From contig JAMLHI010000006.1 in assembly GCA_023957235.1 (NCBI GenBank), positions 141,525 through 205,524 of the forward strand: DNA of 64,000 nucleotides. The letters run 5' to 3'. The first letter of the stretch is position 1, and each line of letters opens with the position of its first letter. The notes beneath the pieces were generated by a model. That model did not search any database and was not told the origin of the DNA. It saw only the letters and a program-made list of their open reading frames with translations. Source of the stretch: Chitinophagales bacterium (GTDB lineage Bacteria > Bacteroidota > Bacteroidia > Chitinophagales > JADIYW01). The translations under genes and the position numbers were made by a program. Below, piece after piece: positions 1 to 8,716 of the stretch.

Positions 1-325
1 CGGCTATTTCACCTGTAGATTTGATGATGACTTGATGTTCTACTGTAACGCTACTATTGCCAACTTTAACTAGCCCACATTGAGCTATAATTGTCTCAGG
101 ATAGTAGATAGACTTTAGAAAATTACATTCAATTTTTGCCAAAACAACAAAAAGTCCTGCATCTCTATATTTTTCCCATATTCCAGCTGTTTCCAACATG
201 TGTACTCTCGCACTTTCAAAATAGCGGATAAATATTACATTATTGACATGTCCTAATGCATCTTGGTCTCCCCAGTGAATAGGAATCTCTAAAGGATATT
301 TATAAATAATTTCTTGTGAGGGCAT
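1..325 (-). CDS. acyl-CoA thioesterase, hotdog fold (partial, C-terminus off the window)
   Basis: Reading the minus strand from the ATG at 325 gives an open frame to the window edge (about 108 residues). The N-terminal part contains the segment HWGDQDALGHVNNVIFIRYF, the pattern of the 4HBT/YbgC-FcbC hotdog thioesterases. In that family the Asp of the GDxDxxGHVNN-like motif is catalytic. These cytoplasmic enzymes hydrolyse acyl-CoA thioesters; the substrate cannot be told from this fragment. The start lies 2 nt after the stop of the phosphate transporter gene, so the two are probably co-transcribed, although no functional link is evident. The 3' end is missing. Confidence 0.85.
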   Translation of the reverse strand, partial: MPSQEIIYKYPLEIPIHWGDQDALGHVNNVIFIRYFESARVHMLETAGIWEKYRDAGLFVVLAKIECNFLKSIYYPETIIAQCGLVKVGNSSVTVEHQVIIKSTGEIA

Positions 326-327
326 AT

Positions 328-1398
328 TTAGATGGATGATACTATATAAAATGTTACAGCAGCAATAGCAGCACTGACAGGGATAGTTAAAATCCATGCC
401 CAAACCAAATTGATAGTAACTCCCCATCTCACTGCTGAAACTCTTTTTGTCATACCTACTCCAATAATTGAGCCTGTAATAGTATGAGTTGTAGATACCG
501 GAATACCCAAGAATTCTGATATGTAGAGTGTTAATGCTCCTGCAGTTTCTGCTGAAACTCCTTCTAATGAAGTTACTTTAGTAATTCTGGAACCCATTGT
601 TTTTACAATTTTCCAGCCACCACTTAATGTGCCTAATCCAATCACTAAGAAACTTGTAAATGGAACCCATTCCCATTCATTGACAAAATGATTGAATTGG
701 TCAGGGGACTCTATCCAGCCTGCATGTCCTTCTTGCACATGGTAAAAAATAACTGCAGCACCAATAATACCCATAACTTTTTGAGCGTCATTTCCTCCAT
801 GTCCTAATGATAATAGGGCAGAAGAAACAATTTGAGATCTTTTAAACCATTTTTCAGCTTTGCCAGGATTGCTATTCTTAAAGAGATTGATGATAATGAC
901 GGTAATAAGAAATGCCATTAACATCCCTATTATGGGGGCTAAGAATATGAAAATAAAAACAGGTATTACTTTTGGGTAATTGATGACGTGTATTCCAGCT
1001 TCTGTAAATCCACCAGCATGGGCAATTGCTGCACCCATAAATCCACCTAGTAAAGTATGTGACGAACTGGAAGGAATCCCAAACCACCATGTAATAAGAT
1101 TCCATATTATTGCCGCAACTAGTCCAGAAAGAATAACTTCAAGCGTAATAAAATTCTCATGTACTGATTTGGCAATTGTATTGCCCACTTTGAATTCTCC
1201 GATAAGATATTTAGAGATAAAAAAGGCAATAAAATTAAAGAAAGCAGCCCAAAGTACCGCCTGAAAAGGAGTCAAGACTTTAGTAGATACTATCGTTGCT
1301 ATAGAATTGGCAGAATCATGAAATCCGTTGATATAGTCAAAAACTAATGCAAGTACAATAATGATTACTAATAAAATCGGTAAGTCGAAAACCATCAT
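328..1398 (-). CDS. pit: PiT-family inorganic phosphate transporter
   Basis: This 356-residue, very hydrophobic membrane protein has the duplicated PiT (PHO4) architecture. The first signature is near residues 25-40 (GFHDSANSIATIVSTK). The matching second-half signature is near residues 199-215 (GHGGNDAQKVMGIIGAA). Each is followed by a conserved Ser/Thr-rich turn (GIPSSSSHT at about 107-115 and GIPVSTTHT at about 300). PiT carriers import phosphate as a metal-phosphate complex with protons or sodium. The gene follows a DUF47 gene by about 20 nt, the usual pit-DUF47 pairing, in which the PhoU-like partner is thought to modulate the carrier. Length is typical for the short bacterial form. Confidence 0.95.
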   Translation of the reverse strand: MMVFDLPILLVIIIVLALVFDYINGFHDSANSIATIVSTKVLTPFQAVLWAAFFNFIAFFISKYLIGEFKVGNTIAKSVHENFITLEVILSGLVAAIIWNLITWWFGIPSSSSHTLLGGFMGAAIAHAGGFTEAGIHVINYPKVIPVFIFIFLAPIIGMLMAFLITVIIINLFKNSNPGKAEKWFKRSQIVSSALLSLGHGGNDAQKVMGIIGAAVIFYHVQEGHAGWIESPDQFNHFVNEWEWVPFTSFLVIGLGTLSGGWKIVKTMGSRITKVTSLEGVSAETAGALTLYISEFLGIPVSTTHTITGSIIGVGMTKRVSAVRWGVTINLVWAWILTIPVSAAIAAVTFYIVSSI

Positions 1399-1418
1399 AT
1401 TTCGAATGAAAATTTAGG

Positions 1419-2069
1419 TTATGAGTATTTAATCAATATAGTTTCTATGACATTGCTGACATCTTCACATTTATCTGAAACCATTTCCATCATTTGGAAA
1501 AGTTCGCGCTTTTTGATCATCAACTTAATGTCATTTTCATGCTCAAATAAACTCTCAATACTCAAGTCATATACATCATCTGCCTGATTTTCAATGCTAT
1601 TGATTTTTATTAATGCATTACTGATTTCAGTAGATTTACGCATGTTTTTCAAATCTTTGACAATAATTCTAACTTGTTCGCAACTCAATTTAATGAGTTC
1701 AGAAAATTTGGATATAGCGATATCACTAGTAGGGTCTAACTTGTAAAGTGTTATTTTTTTGGAACAAGCATGAATATAATCTGCTACATCATCTAATGCT
1801 GTTGCTAAATAGTGAATATCTTCTCTATCAAATGGAGTAATGAAGTTTTGACCCAATTCTACAAAGATTTTGTGGGTGAGCTCATCATTTAAATGTTCCA
1901 AATCTTCAATTTTTATGCTTATAGCATTTCGTTCATTGAGATTTGCATTGCCTACCATTTCATCTAATAAAATGCCCATGGTGAATACATTGTCGCCCAT
2001 TTCTTCAAAAAGGCTAAAAAAAACTTTGTCTTTGGGTAAGAAGTTCTTAATTAAGTCGTTCAGAAACAT
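1419..2069 (-). CDS. DUF47 family PhoU-like phosphate transport regulator
   Basis: This all-helical, roughly 216-residue cytoplasmic protein matches the DUF47 (PhoU-like, Pit accessory) family in length, in its helical repeats and in its position just upstream of pit. Family members have two three-helix bundles and are thought to bind metal and regulate the adjacent PiT transporter. I start it at the ATG at 2069 rather than at a TTG 18 nt upstream. A TAnnTTTG promoter box ends only 15 nt before this ATG and would overlap the longer reading frame. Acidic pairs in helices such as the DDVADYIHACSK segment fit a metal-binding bundle. Confidence 0.9.
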   Translation of the reverse strand: MFLNDLIKNFLPKDKVFFSLFEEMGDNVFTMGILLDEMVGNANLNERNAISIKIEDLEHLNDELTHKIFVELGQNFITPFDREDIHYLATALDDVADYIHACSKKITLYKLDPTSDIAISKFSELIKLSCEQVRIIVKDLKNMRKSTEISNALIKINSIENQADDVYDLSIESLFEHENDIKLMIKKRELFQMMEMVSDKCEDVSNVIETILIKYS

Positions 2070-2084
2070 ACCTGAAATTTGACG

Positions 2085-2092
2085 CAAAGTTA
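2085..2092 (-). promoter_or_regulatory. TAnnTTTG -7 box for the DUF47-pit operon
   Basis: The minus strand reads TAACTTTG. The ATG of the DUF47 gene follows about 15 nt later, giving a very short leader. No good -33 TTG is visible. Confidence 0.6.
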
Positions 2093-2323
2093 CATCTTGA
2101 CATTTAAAATCTAGATGAAATAAAATTTAATTTTCCTTGATTAATCATTTATATACTTGCATTGTGTTTTATTTAATCTATAAATAACTGATTATTATTT
2201 GTTTATTAAAATTTTCATAAAACATTTTTTTTTATTTCTGAATATTTATATGATGAATGAAGATTTTTTCATGGTTTAATTGAGAGATAACTTTTTATAA
2301 CGGATTAGTCGAAATAAATTTGA

Positions 2324-2331
2324 TACTTTTG
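2324..2331 (+). promoter_or_regulatory. TAnnTTTG -7 box for rseP
   Basis: TACTTTTG lies 28 nt before the rseP ATG in the divergent intergenic region (2070-2359). The rest of that region is AT-rich with no other recognisable element. Confidence 0.55.
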
Positions 2332-2359
2332 CATGTTTTCAAAAATATTGAATAAATAA

Positions 2360-3730
2360 ATGGAAGATATATTAATAAGAGCAGGGCAATTTTTATTGAG
2401 TTTGACATTGCTTGTTTTTTTACATGAGTTAGGGCATTTTATTCCTGCCAAGCTTTTTAAAGTAAGAGTGTCAAAGTTTTATGTCTTTTTTGATTTCTTA
2501 TTTCCTTTACCTAAAGTTTTGAATTTCTCTCTTTTCAAGAAGAAATGGGGGGGTACTGAATATGGTATAGGTTGGTTCCCTTTAGGTGGCTATGTTCAAA
2601 TAGATGGAATGGTCGATGAAAGCATGGATACTGAAAAACTTAAAGAAGCACCGGAGCCATGGGAGTTTAGAGCTAAGCCTACTTGGCAAAGATTAATCAT
2701 CATGATTGGAGGAGTTACTGTCAATATTATTGTAGCCATGTTGATATATATGGGTATCCTATATTATTGGGGAGAATCTTATTTGCCGATGAAGAATGCA
2801 ACCAATGGAATTATGGTTTCAGATTCATTGGGCTATGAACTCGGTTTCCAAAATGGAGATAAAATTTTATCTGTCAATCAGAATCCTGTAGAGAAGTTTA
2901 ATGAATTTACAAAAATCTTAATTATTGATGATGCTAAAACTATTGAAATCAATAGAGCAGGAGTAGATACTTCCATCAATGTTCCTGATGATATTGTCGC
3001 AAAGATATTGAGCAAAAGTGCTAAAACTAGAAGATTGAATTTGATAGAACCTCGTATTCCTATAGAAGTCAAAGAATTACAAAGTGGGAGACAGGCTGAA
3101 AAAGCTGGATTGAAAGTTCAAGATAGGGTCGTAGGTGTCAATGATGTTCCAACATTCTTTTTTGATGAGATGTATGGCGAATTTCAGAAAAATAAAGGGA
3201 ATGAAGTCGCCCTACAGATTGTAAGAAATGGAGAGAATCTTACTTTGAATGTTCGTTTGGATTCAAATGGAACGATAGGGTTTATTCCTGAATTTGAATA
3301 TGATAAGTTTTATGATATTGCAAAAGTAGATTATGGATTATTGAGTGCGATTCCTGGAGGGATTAGACTTGCTATTACTTCATTGAGTGATTATGTGAAG
3401 CAGATGAAATTGTTGTTCAATGGTACTGCCAAAGTAAATGAGTCTGCAGGTGGATTTATTTCTATAGCTAAAGTGTTTGGTACAGAGTGGGATTGGTTTA
3501 GATTCTGGAATATGACTGCAATGATTTCGGTGATTTTAGCATTTATGAATATCTTGCCTATACCAGCTTTGGATGGTGGACATGTCATGTTTTTATTGTA
3601 TGAAATGATTTTCAGAAAACCTCCTCCATTAAAATTTATGGAAGTAGCTCAAATGATAGGCATGGCAATTTTGTTGGGAGCAATGCTATATTTTAATGGG
3701 CTAGACTTTTTTAGAGAATTTTTTAAATAA
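2360..3730 (+). CDS. rseP: RIP metalloprotease RseP (site-2 protease, M50)
   Basis: A 456-residue inner-membrane intramembrane zinc protease. The first membrane helix carries the HExxH motif (HELGH, residues 22-26). The third zinc ligand lies in NILPIPALDGGH near residues 397-408. Between them are two PDZ-type regions (roughly 140-220 and 225-300), recognisable from carboxylate-loop-like stretches such as GYELGFQNGDKILSVN and AEKAGLKVQDRVVGVN. RseP-type proteases cleave membrane-bound anti-sigma factors or signal-peptide remnants. The gene stands alone with its own promoter box, and tRNA-Leu follows on the same strand. Confidence 0.95.
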   Translation: MEDILIRAGQFLLSLTLLVFLHELGHFIPAKLFKVRVSKFYVFFDFLFPLPKVLNFSLFKKKWGGTEYGIGWFPLGGYVQIDGMVDESMDTEKLKEAPEPWEFRAKPTWQRLIIMIGGVTVNIIVAMLIYMGILYYWGESYLPMKNATNGIMVSDSLGYELGFQNGDKILSVNQNPVEKFNEFTKILIIDDAKTIEINRAGVDTSINVPDDIVAKILSKSAKTRRLNLIEPRIPIEVKELQSGRQAEKAGLKVQDRVVGVNDVPTFFFDEMYGEFQKNKGNEVALQIVRNGENLTLNVRLDSNGTIGFIPEFEYDKFYDIAKVDYGLLSAIPGGIRLAITSLSDYVKQMKLLFNGTAKVNESAGGFISIAKVFGTEWDWFRFWNMTAMISVILAFMNILPIPALDGGHVMFLLYEMIFRKPPPLKFMEVAQMIGMAILLGAMLYFNGLDFFREFFK

Positions 3731-3743
3731 AAAAGCTGGAGTG

Positions 3744-3773
3744 TTGCGTAAGAAATTTTTCTTTTTATCTTTG
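3744..3773 (+). promoter_or_regulatory. promoter of tRNA-Leu (TTG -33 and TATCTTTG -7)
   Basis: TATCTTTG at 3766-3773 is preceded by TTG at 3744-3746, a spacing of about 19 nt. This is a good match to the Bacteroidota sigma-ABfr consensus. It lies about 30 nt before the mature tRNA 5' end and after the rseP stop, so the tRNA has its own promoter. Confidence 0.75.
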
Positions 3774-3803
3774 CACCACGTTAGCTACAAGCATTTATAA
3801 GAA

Positions 3804-3883
3804 GCGGAAGTGGCGGAATTGGTAGACGCGCACGACTCAAACTCGTGTACTACGGTGTGAGGGTTCGATTCCCTCCTTCCGTA
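3804..3883 (+). tRNA. tRNA-Leu (CAA)
   Basis: The acceptor arms GCGGAAG (3804-3810) and CTTCCGT (3876-3882) pair, including one G-T. The anticodon stem CACGA/TCGTG encloses the loop CTCAAAC with anticodon CAA at 3838-3840. The T arm GAGGG-TTCGATT-CCCTC is intact. The long variable region makes it a class II leucine tRNA. CCA is not fully encoded: the discriminator A is followed by CCT. Confidence 0.95.
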
Positions 3884-3892
3884 CCTAACTTG

Positions 3893-3925
3893 AAAAGGGA
3901 ACTGATATAAGTTCCCTTTTTATTT
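3893..3925 (+). terminator. Rho-independent terminator after tRNA-Leu
   Basis: AAAAGGGAACT (3893-3903) pairs perfectly over 11 bp with AGTTCCCTTTT (3910-3920) around a 6-nt loop and runs into a T-rich tail. Confidence 0.85.
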
Positions 3926-3988
3926 AATATTCTTAGTGTAGTTTAAAAAATTATTAACTTGTCATTAGTAATTTAATAAAAGGTACTT

Positions 3989-4738
3989 ATGGCAGATACA
4001 AATGAAAAATCTATACTAATCAATAAGATTGCTCATATCATAAAAGTGAATGCGACTACAATTTCTTTTTTGAATAAATTAGACATTGAAGAAATCAGCC
4101 TCTTAAATGATAGTTTCCAAGATGCAATTTTTAGTGACCAAGCCGAATCTTGGGTGCGTGTTGCAAAAGTGGTGAAATATTTCCCTAATTATATGAGTGC
4201 AAAAGTGTCTGAACAGGTATTAGGAGCTTATATCACTGCGAATATCTGCTATTTTGTAGATATGAGAGATTTAATAGGAATAGCTAAGCACCTTTCTACT
4301 CCTTTTTTAGCTGAAGTTGCTGAAAATATTATCCCTTCTAAAGCGAATAGAATAGTCAATGAGTTGCCTATTGGACTTGTCCAAAATGTAACAGAATATT
4401 TAATGCGTAAAGAACAACATTTTGTAGTGTCTTCTTTTATTGAAGTGGTAGAGAGAAAAAGACTGATGCAGTTGATTGATGCTATTAAAAGTGAAGTTGA
4501 CCTTTTAAAGTCTGCTGAATTTATCCGTAATCCAGAACTTTTGAAAGATGTATTTTTGTCACTTTCTACTTCAAGACAGACAAAGATTATTCAGGCTTCT
4601 GTGAGATACAATAAGGAGGGTGTGATAATTAGGACACTGGAACACATGGGAGCTAATCAAAGAGAACAAGTCCTGAATACTTTTATTAAAAATAATCCAG
4701 AAGGAGCAGCAGCATTTGTAGAACGGTTTTTTAGATAG
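3989..4738 (+). CDS. hypothetical all-helical protein
   Basis: A 249-residue soluble protein with no signal peptide or membrane segment. I do not recognise the family. The sequence is almost entirely amphipathic helix with repeated units of about 30-40 residues (for example LIGIAKHLSTPFLAEVAE, RIVNELPIGLVQNVTEYL and VDLLKSAEFIRNPELLKDVF). It ends in a conserved-looking NNPEGAAAFVERFF. The pattern loosely recalls helical-repeat domains such as the MgtE N-terminal domain, but that is only an impression. It is flanked by the tRNA-Leu terminator and by a convergent ddl gene, so it is monocistronic. Confidence 0.7.
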   Translation: MADTNEKSILINKIAHIIKVNATTISFLNKLDIEEISLLNDSFQDAIFSDQAESWVRVAKVVKYFPNYMSAKVSEQVLGAYITANICYFVDMRDLIGIAKHLSTPFLAEVAENIIPSKANRIVNELPIGLVQNVTEYLMRKEQHFVVSSFIEVVERKRLMQLIDAIKSEVDLLKSAEFIRNPELLKDVFLSLSTSRQTKIIQASVRYNKEGVIIRTLEHMGANQREQVLNTFIKNNPEGAAAFVERFFR

Positions 4739-4811
4739 ATTGCAATAATGTATCTATCAATGGACTATTCTGAAAAATGATTATGAATGAGAGTGTTTTT
4801 CTTATTAAACC

Positions 4812-5897
4812 TTATAATCTTGTGCTTTTTAAGGATAGTTTTCTTTTGTTTCTTGCGATAGCCAATTGTAAAAGTTCGGTAATCAAATCTGAATAAGCAA
4901 TTCCTGATTTTTCCCAAAGTTGTGGATACATACTGACAGAAGTAAATCCAGGCAAAGTATTCACTTCGTTGACTATCACCTCATTATCTGGCGTAAGAAA
5001 TACATCCACTCTTGTCAATCCTTCTAAACCCAGACATTGGTAGGCGCGAATAGCGATGTTCTGAATTTTGGTAATGATTTCGGGGCTGACATTTTCTGCA
5101 GGGATAAATAATCGGGTGTTTTCCTCACTAAGATATTTGTTTTCAAAATCATAAAATCCTTTGAGCATCACTATTTCTCCTATGGTACTGGCTTTAGGAA
5201 ACTCATTTCCTAAAACTGCACATTCTACTTCTCTGCCTATCACTGCTTTTTCGACTAGAATTTTTGTATCATACTTAAAGGCTTCATTGATGGCATTCAT
5301 AAATGATGAATAGTCTGAGCTTTTGCTGACACCAACAGAAGAACCCATATTGGCAGGCTTGATAAATAAAATAGATCCTAATTGCTGCTCTATAGCTTTG
5401 TAATCAATAGTTTCTAGTAAATGTTTATACAATACTACTCCTTCTGCACATCCAATGCCCGCCTGCTTGAATAATTTTTTACAGAAATCTTTATCCATCC
5501 CTACAGCTGAACCTAAAACATCTGGGCCGACAAAAGGAATATTGATTTGATTGAGCAAGCCTTGTAGGTTGCCATCTTCACCATTGGGACCATGCGTAAT
5601 TGGAAAAGCAACGTCAATCATTCCGATGCTTCTACCATTTTCTAGCAAACGAATCTGTTCTTGTTGATGACCGGGTAGAAGGAATAGTGCCTGAGCATTA
5701 TTCCCTATTTTAAAATCTTTTTTCTGAAAATCTTCTGCTGATTCTAAATACCATTTTCCTTCTTGAGATATGCCGATAAGTAGAACATTGTATAGGCTCT
5801 GATTAATAGCTTGATAAATATTTCTAGCCGAAATGATAGACACTTCGTGTTCGGGAGATTTTCCTCCAAAGATGAGGGCAACATTGATTTTGGGCAT
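4812..5897 (-). CDS. ddl: D-alanine--D-alanine ligase
   Basis: A cytoplasmic ATP-grasp enzyme of about 361 residues that joins two D-Ala for peptidoglycan precursors. The N-terminal motif VALIFGGKSPEHEVSI is diagnostic of Ddl. The ATP-grasp core follows (FIKPANMGSSVGVSK, the VECAVLGN loop). The C-terminal EGLTRVDVFLTPD and VNEVNTLPGFTSVSMYP segments carry the Mg-binding and D-Ala-binding residues. I use the ATG at 5897, because the longer frame begins at a TTG inside the preceding gene. It starts 4 nt after the stop of the hydroxybutyryl-CoA dehydrogenase gene, so the two are probably co-transcribed. Confidence 0.95.
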   Translation of the reverse strand: MPKINVALIFGGKSPEHEVSIISARNIYQAINQSLYNVLLIGISQEGKWYLESAEDFQKKDFKIGNNAQALFLLPGHQQEQIRLLENGRSIGMIDVAFPITHGPNGEDGNLQGLLNQINIPFVGPDVLGSAVGMDKDFCKKLFKQAGIGCAEGVVLYKHLLETIDYKAIEQQLGSILFIKPANMGSSVGVSKSSDYSSFMNAINEAFKYDTKILVEKAVIGREVECAVLGNEFPKASTIGEIVMLKGFYDFENKYLSEENTRLFIPAENVSPEIITKIQNIAIRAYQCLGLEGLTRVDVFLTPDNEVIVNEVNTLPGFTSVSMYPQLWEKSGIAYSDLITELLQLAIARNKRKLSLKSTRL

Positions 5898-5901
5898 ATA
5901 C

Positions 5902-6792
5902 TTATTTTTGAAATGAGGGTGCAACAATTATATCTTTGCTTCCTTTGGTGTAAACATAAAATCCTTCACCAGATTTTACGCCGAGTTTTCCAGATGTTAC
6001 CATATTGACTAATAATGTACAAGGAGCATATTTTGGATTTTTGAAACCATCGTACAATACATTCATTATAGCTAGACAAACATCCAAACCTATAAAATCA
6101 GCTAATTGTAAAGGACCCATTGGGTGTGCCATCCCCAATTTCATTACTGTATCTATTTCCTCTACTTTCCCAACCCCTTCAAATAAAGTATAAATAGCTT
6201 CATTAATCATAGGCATTAAAATCCTATTAGCAACAAATCCAGGGTAATCATTGACTTCTACAGGAGTTTTATTCAACCTTTTCGACATATCCATAATAGT
6301 GTTGGTTGTTTTGTCAGAAGTAGAATATCCTCTGATGACCTCGACTAATTTCATTACCGGGACTGGATTCATAAAATGCATGCCTATCACTCTGTCAGGT
6401 CTATTGGTAAAAGAAGCCAGTTTGGTAATAGAGATAGAAGAAGTGTTTGACGCAATGATAGTGTGCTCTGGAGCGACACTGTCAATAAGTTTAAAAATAT
6501 TTTCTTTGACAGATATATTTTCTGATGCTACTTCAATCACTAAGTCTGAATTTGTTGCAACAGCTTTCAGGTCTATACTTGTCTGAATATTATTTAAAGT
6601 GTTGATTTTGTCAGTCTCAGTCAGAATGTTTTTACTGACTTGTCTTTCAAGGTTTTTAGTAATATTGACGATAGCATTTTGGAGTAATTGCTCTTGCAAA
6701 TCTACTAGCGTTACTTTAAACCCATTCTGCGCACACACATGAGCAATTCCATTTCCCATTGTCCCAGCTCCGACTACAGTAATATTTTTCAT
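5902..6792 (-). CDS. 3-hydroxybutyryl-CoA dehydrogenase
   Basis: A 296-residue monofunctional NAD-dependent 3-hydroxyacyl-CoA dehydrogenase. The Rossmann motif VVGAGTMGNGIAHVCA is at the N-terminus. HFMNPVPVMKLVEVIRG holds the catalytic His of the His-Glu pair, and the C-terminal 3HCDH domain contains NDYPGFVANRILMPMINEA. It interconverts 3-hydroxybutyryl-CoA and acetoacetyl-CoA. The ATG at 6792 is preferred over an upstream TTG. It precedes ddl by 4 nt. A separate HAD domain occurs in the fad operon at 55-57 kb. Confidence 0.93.
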   Translation of the reverse strand: MKNITVVGAGTMGNGIAHVCAQNGFKVTLVDLQEQLLQNAIVNITKNLERQVSKNILTETDKINTLNNIQTSIDLKAVATNSDLVIEVASENISVKENIFKLIDSVAPEHTIIASNTSSISITKLASFTNRPDRVIGMHFMNPVPVMKLVEVIRGYSTSDKTTNTIMDMSKRLNKTPVEVNDYPGFVANRILMPMINEAIYTLFEGVGKVEEIDTVMKLGMAHPMGPLQLADFIGLDVCLAIMNVLYDGFKNPKYAPCTLLVNMVTSGKLGVKSGEGFYVYTKGSKDIIVAPSFQK

Positions 6793-6840
6793 ATATTCAA
6801 TCTTGATATTTTTGAACTGCAATTTAATATTTCATAAGGA

Positions 6841-6942
6841 TTATTTGGATGGTTTTTTGTTTTTCTTGTTTGACATCCGCACTTTTAAGGCAAGAAAGCG
6901 AAGGAGATGATTTATATAATGTGCTTTTTTAGGAAGAGTCAT
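6841..6942 (-). CDS. possible small basic protein (33 aa) or gene remnant
   Basis: On the minus strand an ATG at 6942 opens a 33-codon frame ending in the very basic tail MSNKKNKKPSK; an alternative ATG at 6987 would give 48 residues. I recognise no family. Its first codons (M-T-L-P-K-K) coincide with the left copy of the 17-bp direct repeat that brackets the R-M island. Joining the right flank to this frame would replace ATG-ACT by TTG-ACT. It may therefore be a small gene whose upstream part was altered by insertion of the island, or a chance frame. Confidence 0.2.
   Translation of the reverse strand: MTLPKKAHYINHLLRFLALKVRMSNKKNKKPSK
6925..6941 (+). repeat. 17-bp direct repeat, left copy (island boundary candidate)
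   Basis: TTTTTTAGGAAGAGTCA is repeated exactly at 15999-16015. The two copies bracket the complete type I R-M island. Confidence 0.7.
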
Positions 6943-7138
6943 TAAAGAGAAACTATATGTAAACCAAAAGAGCCTCCTTTTGACCATGAACCGACAATTG
7001 CTCAAACAGTATCTATTTTGAAAAATGAGATAGTTAAACTATTAAATCTATTTTTACATATACATTTCAAAATGAAACAAGCTGAATAAAAATTGCAATT
7101 AAAGTTGTTAAACCACAATAATTATTAAAAGAAAATAT

Positions 7139-8716
7139 ATGACAAGCACAGCACAACGACAAGAATTACAAGCCAAAATATGGAAAATTGCCAACGAAGT
7201 ACGTGGCGCAGTGGACGGCTGGGATTTTAAACAATTTGTTCTCGGAGCACTGTTTTACCGCTTTATCAGTGAAAATTTTTCTAGGCATTTTGACGATGAA
7301 CATACCGTTTATGCCGATTTACCCGATGATGTCATTTCTCCTGAAATTAAAGACGATGCTATCAAAACCAAAGGTTATTTCATTTATCCTTCACAACTTT
7401 TTGTCAATATTGCCAAAACTGCCAATACTAACCCCAATCTAAACACTGACCTTAAAGCTATTTTTGATGCCATCGAAAGTTCTGCCAATGGCTACGCTTC
7501 TGAAGACGATATCAAAGGTTTGTTTGCCGATTTTGATACTACGAGCAACCGATTGGGAAATACCGTTGAAAATAAAAACAAACGATTAGCTGCGGTGCTT
7601 AAAGGCGTGGAAGAACTCAATTTTGGTGCTTCGACAAGTGGCACAACCAACAAACTCAACCATCGATTTGAAGACAACCAAATTGACCTATTTGGTGATG
7701 CGTATGAATTTTTGATTTCCAACTATGCTGCCAATGCTGGTAAAAGTGGTGGCGAATTTTTTACCCCTCAAACGGTTTCCAAACTCATTGCACAATTAGC
7801 TTTACACAAGCAAAAAAAGGTCAATAAAATATACGACCCTGCTTGTGGTTCGGGTTCTTTGCTCTTACAAGCTAAAAAACATTTCGACAGTCATATTATT
7901 GATGATGGTTTTTACGGTCAGGAAATAAACCATACTACTTACAACTTGGCTCGTATGAATATGTTCCTGCACAATATCAATTACGATAAATTCCATATTG
8001 TGCTGGGCGACACACTTTTAAAACCAGCTTTGGGCGATGAAAAACCTTTTGATGCCATTGTGTCTAATCCACCGTATTCGGTAACTTGGATAGGTAGCGA
8101 TGACCCAACCCTCATCAACGACGACCGCTTTGCTCCGGCAGGAGTGTTAGCACCCAAATCCAAAGCCGATTTTGCCTTTGTATTACACGCATTAAGCTAT
8201 CTCTCCGGTAAAGGAAGAGCTGCCATTGTGTGCTTCCCAGGTATTTTTTACCGTGGCGGTGCCGAGCAGAAAATCCGCCAGTATTTAGTGGATAATAATT
8301 TTGTGGAAACCGTGATTTCTCTTGCACCCAACTTATTTTTCGGAACTTCAATTGCCGTAAATATCTTGGTGCTTTCAAAAAGTAAAACCGAAAACAGCAC
8401 CCAGTTTATTGATGCCAGTGGTGAAGATTTCTTCAAAAAAGTAACCAATAACAATGTATTGGAAGATAGCCATATTGAACGCATTATGGAGCTGTTCGAT
8501 AAAAAAGAAAATGTAGCTCACGTTGCCGCAAGTATTGACAACAGCAAGATAGCTGAAAACGATTACAATCTTTCTGTGAGCAGTTATGTGGAAGCAAAAG
8601 ATAATCGTGAAGTGGTGGATATTGCGGAATTAAACGCAGAAATTTCAAAAACAGTAGAGAAGATAAATGCCTTGCGTACAAGTATTGATGAAATCATAAA
8701 AGAAATTGAAGCATGA
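7139..8716 (+). CDS. hsdM: type I restriction-modification methyltransferase subunit HsdM
   Basis: A 525-residue N6-adenine DNA methyltransferase subunit. An N-terminal helical HsdM domain covers about residues 8-150. [17 protein letters not shown] (about 204-220) starts the catalytic domain. The S-adenosylmethionine motif I is DPACGSGS (233-240), and the catalytic motif IV is NPPY (310-313). A C-terminal helical region of about 60 residues should contact HsdS. With HsdS it methylates the recognition site. It overlaps the next gene by 4 nt (ATGA), so translation is coupled. Base composition is visibly more C-rich than the housekeeping genes on either side, consistent with acquisition by transfer. 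Confidence 0.97.
   Translation: MTSTAQRQELQAKIWKIANEVRGAVDGWDFKQFVLGALFYRFISENFSRHFDDEHTVYADLPDDVISPEIKDDAIKTKGYFIYPSQLFVNIAKTANTNPNLNTDLKAIFDAIESSANGYASEDDIKGLFADFDTTSNRLGNTVENKNKRLAAVLKGVEELNFGASTSGTTNKLNHRFEDNQIDLFGDAYEFLISNYAANAGKSGGEFFTPQTVSKLIAQLALHKQKKVNKIYDPACGSGSLLLQAKKHFDSHIIDDGFYGQEINHTTYNLARMNMFLHNINYDKFHIVLGDTLLKPALGDEKPFDAIVSNPPYSVTWIGSDDPTLINDDRFAPAGVLAPKSKADFAFVLHALSYLSGKGRAAIVCFPGIFYRGGAEQKIRQYLVDNNFVETVISLAPNLFFGTSIAVNILVLSKSKTENSTQFIDASGEDFFKKVTNNNVLEDSHIERIMELFDKKENVAHVAASIDNSKIAENDYNLSVSSYVEAKDNREVVDIAELNAEISKTVEKINALRTSIDEIIKEIEA

Larger units (their letters stand above)
6823..7138. other. intergenic region left of the R-M island
   Basis: These 316 nt carry no recognised gene except the doubtful small minus-strand frame at 6841-6942. 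They hold the left copy of the 17-bp direct repeat. I see no TAnnTTTG box close to hsdM. An imperfect palindromic pair (ATATGTAAA near 6953 and TTTACATAT near 7054) may be chance in AT-rich DNA. Confidence 0.5.

Noticed and set aside
4812..5927. Longer ddl start at 5927
   Set aside because: It needs a TTG codon inside the preceding dehydrogenase gene; the ATG at 5897 gives the usual Ddl N-terminus.
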